In this document: positions 1-4,088 of the stretch, piece after piece | Position numbering within the stretch: the first letter of the stretch is position 1 | How the letters are laid out: every line of letters starts with the position of its first letter | Assembly: GCA_919901895.1 (NCBI GenBank) | Contig: CAKKQI010000023.1 | Location: 1-6,605, forward strand | Source of the DNA: Candidatus Brocadiaceae bacterium | Lineage (GTDB): Bacteria; Planctomycetota; MHYJ01; JACQXL01; CAKKQI01 | Direction of reading: 5' to 3' | Length of the DNA stretch: 6,605 nt | The notes under the pieces: model-generated | What the model saw: only the letters and a program-made list of their open reading frames with translations | Told to the model about the DNA's origin: nothing | The model's database searches: none | Program-made: the position numbers and the translations under genes

Positions 1-1
1 C

Positions 2-409
2 CAACACTTTCTTGAAAAATACGCCGGTAAACATACTTTATCCAGCGTTCCGAATTCCACATTCCGCATTCTGAGCAACTATCCCTGGCCGGGGAATGTG
101 CGGGAACTGGAGAATGAAATCAAGCGTATCTGCGTGTTATATCCAAACGCAAAAACAATTGACGAATCAATACTTACGGAATCTATCAAGAATTATCAAG
201 GAGGCCCAATAGAATTGGGGGTTAGCGGAGAGACCGGCTTATCATTTAAAGAGCAGATGAAAATTCGCGAGCGAATCATTATTCAAGAGGCGTTTAAAAA
301 ATGTAATTATAATATGGTGGAGACTGCGCGCTATCTTGAATATGCCCGCTCGGCTTTGTATAAAAAAATCAAAGAACTTAAAATAGACTTGCTGGCCCAT
401 AGCAAATAG
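2..409 (+). CDS. Sigma-54-dependent response regulator (NtrC/PilR family), C-terminal part, 5' end outside the window
   Basis: The reading frame is open from base 2 to a TAG at 407-409 and gives 135 residues. It begins with the end of the AAA+ sigma-54 interaction domain: a QHFLEKYAG stretch, then the hallmark NYPWPGNVRELENEIKR of the C-terminal lid. After a linker of about 40 residues comes a Fis-type helix-turn-helix (ERIIIQEAFKKC, then ETARYLEYARSALYKKIKEL), the DNA-binding domain of NtrC-type enhancer-binding proteins. Family knowledge: these ATPases remodel sigma-54 RNA polymerase at -24/-12 promoters. An ATG at 98 is internal to the domain and is not the true start. The receiver or sensor domain is not visible, so PilR, NtrC or an orphan activator remain possible. 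A consensus sigma-54 promoter lies about 200 bases downstream in front of a pilus-type gene, which favours a PilR-like role (inference). Confidence 0.93.
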   Translation, partial: QHFLEKYAGKHTLSSVPNSTFRILSNYPWPGNVRELENEIKRICVLYPNAKTIDESILTESIKNYQGGPIELGVSGETGLSFKEQMKIRERIIIQEAFKKCNYNMVETARYLEYARSALYKKIKELKIDLLAHSK

Positions 410-430
410 GAATTAATTAATTCTGGTAGA

Positions 431-451
431 CAACGATGTTTATCATCGTTG
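431..451. promoter_or_regulatory. Perfect inverted repeat, candidate upstream activator site
   Basis: Two 8-base arms, CAACGATG (431-438) and CATCGTTG (444-451), are perfect reverse complements around a 5-base spacer. The centre lies about 190 bases upstream of the predicted sigma-54 start site. This fits the position and two-fold symmetry of enhancer sites bound by Fis-type domains of NtrC-family dimers. It could instead be a transcription-ending hairpin for the activator gene, 22 bases past its stop, but no clean T run follows. The binding role is inference. Confidence 0.45.
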
Positions 452-529
452 ATTCATTCTTCAATCCTCAAATCAAGACACCCTGTCCTCATTTACGGAC
501 ACCATTCAGAAAAAAACACAGACCCTCTC

Positions 530-557
530 TACGACTTGCTGTCGTAACTTCTTTTTT
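530..557 (+). terminator. Inverted repeat followed by a T tract: terminator or second activator site
   Basis: TACGAC (530-535) and GTCGTA (541-546) pair perfectly around a 5-base loop. A T-rich run including six consecutive T follows (549-557), as in a weak intrinsic terminator for the upstream regulator gene. The 6-5-6 symmetry and the position about 75 bases upstream of the -24 element would also suit an NtrC-type enhancer site. Both this repeat and the one at 431-451 carry ACGA and TCGT in their arms and have 5-base spacers, although the arms are offset by one base relative to the spacer. The sequence alone does not decide between the two roles. Confidence 0.4.
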
Positions 558-604
558 AACAAGCAGTTAAGAAAATTATCTTATTTGTTGATTTTAGCTA
601 ACTC

Positions 605-620
605 TGGCACTCTATTTGCT
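605..620 (+). promoter_or_regulatory. Sigma-54 (RpoN) -24/-12 promoter
   Basis: TGGCAC (605-610), a 5-base spacer and TTGCT (616-620) match the consensus TGGCAC-N5-TTGCW at every conserved base. The invariant GG (606-607) and GC (618-619) are ten bases apart, as sigma-54 requires. The start of transcription should fall near 631, giving a leader of about 80 bases before the PilX-like gene at 712. The neighbouring upstream gene is itself a sigma-54 activator, which makes chance occurrence less likely. A TATAAT-like string at 624-629 has no good -35 partner at normal spacing. Confidence 0.8.
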
Positions 621-632
621 CTATATAATAAG

Positions 633-687
633 GTAGCGACGAGGCTTGTCCTAGCTTTCTTAAGGCGACCGCAAGGGTCGCAGCTAC
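633..687 (+). repeat. Palindromic element in the 5' leader of the PilX-like gene
   Basis: Outer arms GTAGC (633-637) and GCTAC (683-687) enclose a perfect inner hairpin, GCGACC (665-670), loop GCAAG, GGTCGC (676-681). The element begins about where the sigma-54 transcript should start and ends ten bases before the ribosome binding site, so nearly the whole leader can fold. It looks like a dispersed intergenic palindrome, but it may affect leader stability or translation (inference). Confidence 0.5.
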
Positions 688-697
688 AATATGTGAA

Positions 698-703
698 AAG
701 GAG
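698..703 (+). promoter_or_regulatory. Ribosome binding site of the PilX-like gene
   Basis: AAGGAG ends eight bases before the ATG at 712, a near-ideal Shine-Dalgarno sequence and spacing. It fixes the start at 712. Confidence 0.8.
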
Positions 704-711
704 CCAATAAA

Positions 712-2286
712 ATGAAAATTCATAATCACTGTAATCACTCTGAATCACTGAAATCTATAACGGGCTCGGCCCTAATGATTACCGCGGTCGTGGTAATGAC
801 GATGGTGGTAATCAGCGGCGTATTACTGAATGATGTAGTTATCCATACCAAACTGGTTGACAATTATGAAAATAATTATTTATTGCGTTATGCGGCTGAT
901 GCCGGACTGGAACAGATGAAATACCAGGCCAAAACCAGCGCCTATAGCGGCACCAGGAATATCTGGTTGATGAGTAATTCTTCCACGGCCGGCACGTTAG
1001 CGATCAATGACTTGATGATTAACAATATCCCGGTGGATATCACGCTTTATGATTTAACCAACGGTTGGTACCGGGCGGTTTCAACGGCGACCAAGAATTA
1101 TAACTCTTATCGGGTGGCGGTGGATATTAGGGAGTCGGTGGTAAATAGTTTATTCAAATATGCCTACGCTTCCACCAGTGGTGTTAATGGCGGAGAGATG
1201 AATCTCAGTCTTGATAGTTTTGCCGATGTCATTCATGGAGACGTTCATACGAACGGCCGGATGGTTTTTGGTGGAAAATATTCATGGCCGTCGCCTGGGG
1301 GTATATCGCGGTATGGAATACCGGTATATGGTAATGTTACGGCGGTAAACGGGGTGGGGACTTGGATTGCTGGTAGGGAGGACTCCGCCTGGGCTGAAGG
1401 CGATTTAGTGGGCGGGTCGGTTTCGGGCACCATCAATAACGCGGCCAGCCCGGTTGCTTTTCCGAATACCAATAATCAGATTGCGGCTAACCTGCAATCT
1501 CTGGCCGATGATTATCCGAATTATTTTATTCACTGGAGCAATCCATTATACGCGCCTTACGGCGATGACACCGGCGGCGACGGGATGCCTTTTAATCTTC
1601 AGATTACCCTGCTGAAGACCCAGATAGAGATAAAATTTATGAGCCAGCTTAGTCCGGGATCTGTCCTGCATACCGCAACGTTACCGTTACCGGATCATAA
1701 ACTTCTTTGGCTTGACGGCGGAGCCGGCGTTAAAGGCGATATTAACGGTCGTTTGACCATCGCGGCTACTACTGGAATAGATATCAATGGTAATATTCGT
1801 TATGTTGATGGTAATGACGACAATGGTGACGGTCTGCCTGACCCGGCTTATGTGCTGAAGAAAAACGGCGCGGTGGTTGATCCGGCTTCAACCGGCGCCG
1901 ATTCCTGGACTGCGGTTAATGGTTATACTTATGAAGTCAACCCGGACTATAATCCGGCGGTTCCATCCAACCTGACCCTTCAAGGTGGAGTTGGGATGGG
2001 TTTGAGTGGTGATGCCACGATGATGCCGTATAATCTGGAAGTCCACGCCACGACCCTTTCCTGGTACTGGCAGTGCGGCTATGGTCCGAATATGAATAAA
2101 GGCAATTTCCGGATGGTCGGTTCGGTCGTGCCGGTAGCCGGACGAAATGACGCCGAGGCCCTTCATCATTACCGGCTTTCCAGCGAGACGATTCACGACC
2201 CGAACCTTCTGACCAATGCGCCGGAATGGTATCCGACCGGCACTTCCAGCAACGTTCCCGCCTATTTCGCCTGGCGGAGATATTAA
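712..2286 (+). CDS. PilX-like type IV pilus-associated protein
   Basis: This 524-residue protein has one N-terminal hydrophobic helix (about residues 19-40, starting GSALMITAVVVMTM) after a short polar leader, followed by AADAGLEQMKYQ at 61-72. That pairing is the PilX/GspK-type N-terminus of minor pilins; a prepilin-peptidase site could lie at the Gly18-Ser19 junction. The usual Glu at position 5 of the mature protein is absent, as in many PilX-type proteins. The rest should be outside the membrane. It contains IHGDVHTNGRMVFGG (175-188), GRLTIAATTGIDINGNIRY (346-364) and HDPNLLTNAPEWYPTG (495-510). I recognise these as recurrent in large PilX-like proteins of environmental bacteria (from memory, not searched). 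An Asp/Asn-rich stretch DGNDDNGDGLPD (366-377) resembles a calcium-binding loop. A consensus sigma-54 promoter and an activator gene lie just upstream. The role in pilus assembly, tip complex or adhesion is inferred; no other pilus gene is in view. Confidence 0.82.
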   Translation: MKIHNHCNHSESLKSITGSALMITAVVVMTMVVISGVLLNDVVIHTKLVDNYENNYLLRYAADAGLEQMKYQAKTSAYSGTRNIWLMSNSSTAGTLAINDLMINNIPVDITLYDLTNGWYRAVSTATKNYNSYRVAVDIRESVVNSLFKYAYASTSGVNGGEMNLSLDSFADVIHGDVHTNGRMVFGGKYSWPSPGGISRYGIPVYGNVTAVNGVGTWIAGREDSAWAEGDLVGGSVSGTINNAASPVAFPNTNNQIAANLQSLADDYPNYFIHWSNPLYAPYGDDTGGDGMPFNLQITLLKTQIEIKFMSQLSPGSVLHTATLPLPDHKLLWLDGGAGVKGDINGRLTIAATTGIDINGNIRYVDGNDDNGDGLPDPAYVLKKNGAVVDPASTGADSWTAVNGYTYEVNPDYNPAVPSNLTLQGGVGMGLSGDATMMPYNLEVHATTLSWYWQCGYGPNMNKGNFRMVGSVVPVAGRNDAEALHHYRLSSETIHDPNLLTNAPEWYPTGTSSNVPAYFAWRRY

Positions 2287-2289
2287 ACA

Positions 2290-2323
2290 CGTCCGCCAAA
2301 GGACGGATCAGTCCTCTGGCTGA
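2290..2323 (+). repeat. Dispersed palindromic repeat just after the PilX-like gene
   Basis: Starting four bases after the stop codon, GCCAAAGGAC (2295-2304) can pair with GTCCTCTGGC (2311-2320) at nine of ten positions around a 6-base loop. CGTCC/GGACG (2290-2294, 2301-2305) gives an alternative smaller fold. No T run follows, so it is not a classical intrinsic terminator, although it may protect the 3' end of the transcript. Bases 2291-2323 closely resemble 4358-4389, inside the O-antigen ligase gene, in the same strand orientation. Confidence 0.65.
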
Positions 2324-2433
2324 AAACCCCGAAACAGTGAAACTCCGAAAATACGAAAAATAATAAAACACTAAGAATACAAATTTTCGTTATTTCTAAA
2401 TCTCGTACTTTCGGGCCTTCGTGTTGCGAAATA

Positions 2434-2477
2434 CCCCGCCCCGCCTTGGCTGGGCGAGGCTCGCCCTGATGGGCGGC
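2434..2477. repeat. G/C-rich nested palindrome
   Basis: Outer arms CCGCCC (2436-2441) and GGGCGG (2471-2476) enclose a perfect inner hairpin, GGGCGA (2452-2457), loop GGC, TCGCCC (2461-2466). The block is far richer in G and C than the DNA on either side. Its nested symmetry is typical of dispersed intergenic palindromes; no function is evident. Confidence 0.55.
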
Positions 2478-2519
2478 GACCTTTCGGGATTAAGAATCAC
2501 TAATAAAAAGAATTGAGAG

Positions 2520-2539
2520 CACGAATTTACACGAATAAA
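2520..2539. repeat. Two tandem 10-base units
   Basis: CACGAATTTA (2520-2529) is followed directly by CACGAATAAA (2530-2539), differing at two bases. It is too short to call an array and may be a remnant of a degenerate intergenic repeat. Confidence 0.4.
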
Positions 2540-2569
2540 TCCTGCTAATTATTCTACACAAACAACAAA

Positions 2570-2608
2570 TCAGTCTTGATTGTAAAAGACTGAATCAACT
2601 CGTTTTTT
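2570..2608 (+). terminator. Hairpin with downstream T run, possible weak terminator
   Basis: TCAGTCTT (2570-2577) and AAGACTGA (2586-2593) pair perfectly over eight bases around an 8-base loop. Six T residues follow at 2603-2608, about nine bases after the stem, which is farther than in a strong intrinsic terminator. It would separate any read-through from the PilX-like gene from the GH4 transcript. Confidence 0.35.
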
Positions 2609-2625
2609 ATAACAAACTGATTATC

Positions 2626-2654
2626 TTGACTTTTTAGGTTTACTTAATTAATAT
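2626..2654 (+). promoter_or_regulatory. Candidate sigma-70-type promoter for the GH4 gene
   Basis: TTGACT (2626-2631) matches the -35 consensus at five of six bases. After a 17-base spacer, TAATAT (2649-2654) matches the -10 consensus at four of six. The surroundings are very A/T-rich, which makes chance matches easy. The location about 50 bases before the start codon is sensible. Confidence 0.4.
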
Positions 2655-2703
2655 TATTTAATCAGTTTTGGATATAAGATAATTTTATTAAATCGGAGAG
2701 ATT

Positions 2704-3993
2704 ATGAGTAAAAAGATAGTTTTAATCGGCGCGGGCAGCGCCCAGTTCGGACTGGGCACCGTGGCTGATATTTTAGCCAGTCAGGTTCTGAAAGGCATTA
2801 CTATCTGCCTGCATGATATTAATCCGGTCGCCTTAAAAACAATGGAACAGGTGACCCGCGGCGTGATTGAAGGCCGGAAACTGCCTTACCGTCTGATGGC
2901 CACGACGGCACGTCCGGAGGCCCTGAAAGGCGCTGATTTCTGCATTATTTCTATTGAAGTGGGCAGCCGTTTTGACTTATGGGAACAGGATTGGCAGATT
3001 CCACTGGAATACGGCAGCCGGCAAATCTACGGGGAAAACGGCGGTCCCGGCGGTTTATTTCACGCGCTCAGAATTATTCCGCCGGTGATTGAAATCTGCC
3101 GCGATATTGCCCGCATCTGTCCTGACGCTTACGTTTTCAATTTCAGTAATCCGATGAGCCGGATTTGCCTGGCGGTCAAACGGGCGTTTCCGGATTTAAA
3201 ATTTACCGGCCTGTGCCACGAAATCGGTTCGATGCCGCACCATCTGCCCAAGTTACTGAAGATGCCTTTTTCTAAATTATCAATCAAAGCCGGCGGGTTA
3301 AACCATTTCAGCGTTCTTTTGGATGCCCGGACACGCTCCGGCCAGGATGTTTATCCGGTTATTAGGCAAAAATGGCTGAAATATATCCAGGGCCGTCCGG
3401 AGCGTTCGCTGGTCAACTCGATATTCCGAATATACGGCTATCTGCCGATTACTACGGACAGTCATTTCGGCGAATATATCGGCTGGGCCTCTGAAATCGC
3501 CGACCATAAAGGCATCAGCGCTTTTTACCGGAGGTATAAAAAGGAGTGTTTTGCCCAGATTAAACGAATGAATGATATCGCCTTAGGGAAATCTAAAGAA
3601 AAATGGTGGAAAGAGCCGACCGGCGAAAGAATCATTCCTATTATTGAAGGAATTATTAAAAATTCCGGTCATTACGAACTGGCGGTCAATATTCCCAATC
3701 AAGGGTTGATTGATAACCTGCCCGAAGATCTGGTGGTGGAAGTGCCGGCGACTATTCATAAAAACGGGGTCCGGGGAGTAAAACTTGGTCCGTTGCCTAA
3801 GGGAATAGCGAGTTTGTTAAATCACGAAGCATCGGTTCAGGATTTGACGGTCCAGGCGGCGCTGACTAAATCGCGTCATCTGGCCCTTGAGGCATTGCTG
3901 GCCGACCCGAACGGCTGTACTTTCAAGAATGCTTCCGGATTACTTGACCGGATGATTAAACTCCAGCCGAAATATTTGGGGTATCTTGAGTAG
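2704..3993 (+). CDS. Glycoside hydrolase family 4 enzyme (alpha-galactosidase/alpha-glucosidase/alpha-galacturonidase type)
   Basis: This 429-residue cytoplasmic protein has no signal peptide and opens with a Rossmann dinucleotide-binding motif, IVLIGAGSAQFG (5-16), then an acidic strand end, LHDIN (36-40). GENGGPGGLFHALRIIP (110-126) and FNFSNPMSR (145-153) follow. GLCHE (169-173) and GLNHF (198-202) supply the Cys171 and His201 expected to bind the catalytic metal. YGYLPITTDSHFGEY (244-258) fits the region with the catalytic acid/base residues. GH4 enzymes cleave glycosides by NAD-dependent oxidation and elimination with Mn2+; the CHE version belongs to non-phosphorylated alpha-glycoside or galacturonide branches rather than 6-phospho-glycosidases (CD motif) (family knowledge). 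Length is normal. GGAGAG ends three bases before the ATG. The exact substrate cannot be read from sequence, and no transporter or other sugar gene is adjacent. Confidence 0.9.
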   Translation: MSKKIVLIGAGSAQFGLGTVADILASQVLKGITICLHDINPVALKTMEQVTRGVIEGRKLPYRLMATTARPEALKGADFCIISIEVGSRFDLWEQDWQIPLEYGSRQIYGENGGPGGLFHALRIIPPVIEICRDIARICPDAYVFNFSNPMSRICLAVKRAFPDLKFTGLCHEIGSMPHHLPKLLKMPFSKLSIKAGGLNHFSVLLDARTRSGQDVYPVIRQKWLKYIQGRPERSLVNSIFRIYGYLPITTDSHFGEYIGWASEIADHKGISAFYRRYKKECFAQIKRMNDIALGKSKEKWWKEPTGERIIPIIEGIIKNSGHYELAVNIPNQGLIDNLPEDLVVEVPATIHKNGVRGVKLGPLPKGIASLLNHEASVQDLTVQAALTKSRHLALEALLADPNGCTFKNASGLLDRMIKLQPKYLGYLE

Positions 3994-4014
3994 CCCGAAT
4001 AAATTCGCGCCTAC
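3990..4014. repeat. Imperfect palindrome overlapping the GH4 stop codon
   Basis: CGAAT (3996-4000) and ATTCG (4003-4007) pair around two bases. GTAG (3990-3993) can extend pairing to CTAC (4011-4014) with mismatches. The TAG stop is part of the left arm. The core 15 bases at 3993-4007 recur with one difference at 4036-4050, which suggests two copies of one small repeat. Confidence 0.5.
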
Positions 4015-4035
4015 AAGCTACCACTACATTGGGTT

Positions 4036-4083
4036 GCCTGAATAAATTCGTTAGAAATTGTAGGCACGGTTTTAACCGTGCCT
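4036..4083. repeat. Repeat copy plus strong 10-base hairpin in the convergent spacer
   Basis: Bases 4036-4050 repeat the core at 3993-4007 (14 of 15 bases). Next, AGGCACGGTT (4062-4071) and AACCGTGCCT (4074-4083) form a perfect 10-base stem with a 2-base gap. The hairpin lies between two genes that end toward each other (stops at 3993 and 4089), where a two-way terminator is expected. Neither strand has a clean T run after it, so its terminator role is an inference from position. Confidence 0.55.
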
Positions 4084-4088
4084 CTTAT

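Larger units (their letters stand above)
2287..2703. other. Gene-free, repeat-rich spacer between the PilX-like and GH4 genes
   Basis: I see no supportable gene in these 417 bases on either strand. In order they hold the dispersed palindrome at 2290-2323, an A/T-rich part with weak inverted repeats (ACGAAAA at 2353-2359 against TTTTCGT at 2384-2390), a sharply G/C-rich palindromic block (2434-2477), two tandem CACGAAT-type units (2520-2539), a hairpin with a nearby T run (2570-2608) and a candidate promoter (2626-2654). The abrupt changes in base composition suggest a mosaic of inserted repeats. Confidence 0.7.

Noticed and set aside
98..409. Small 103-residue gene starting at ATG 98
   Set aside because: The same frame is open to the window edge and codes for the sigma-54 activator lid motif just before and across this ATG, so it is the end of a larger gene.
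410..423. GAATTAATTAATTC palindrome directly after the activator stop codon
   Set aside because: It is a perfect 14-base palindrome, but made almost entirely of A and T, so chance is likely and no function is indicated.
624..629. TATAAT string as a sigma-70 -10 box for the PilX-like gene
   Set aside because: No -35-like sequence lies 16-18 bases upstream; the nearest TTGATT (588-593) is 30 bases away, and the string overlaps the downstream side of a full-consensus sigma-54 promoter.
1937..2371. Minus-strand reading frames opposite the PilX-like gene (also 1245-1472 and 1888-2196)
   Set aside because: They lie opposite a well-supported gene, show no family motif and have no convincing ribosome binding site.
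2290..2608. CRISPR array or tandem repeat array in the spacer
   Set aside because: The repeats are different from one another, palindromic and not regularly spaced; no repeat-spacer periodicity is present and no cas gene is nearby.
3298..3507. Minus-strand frame opposite the GH4 gene
   Set aside because: It is antisense to a conserved enzyme region (GLNHF to GEYIGWASE) and has no independent support.
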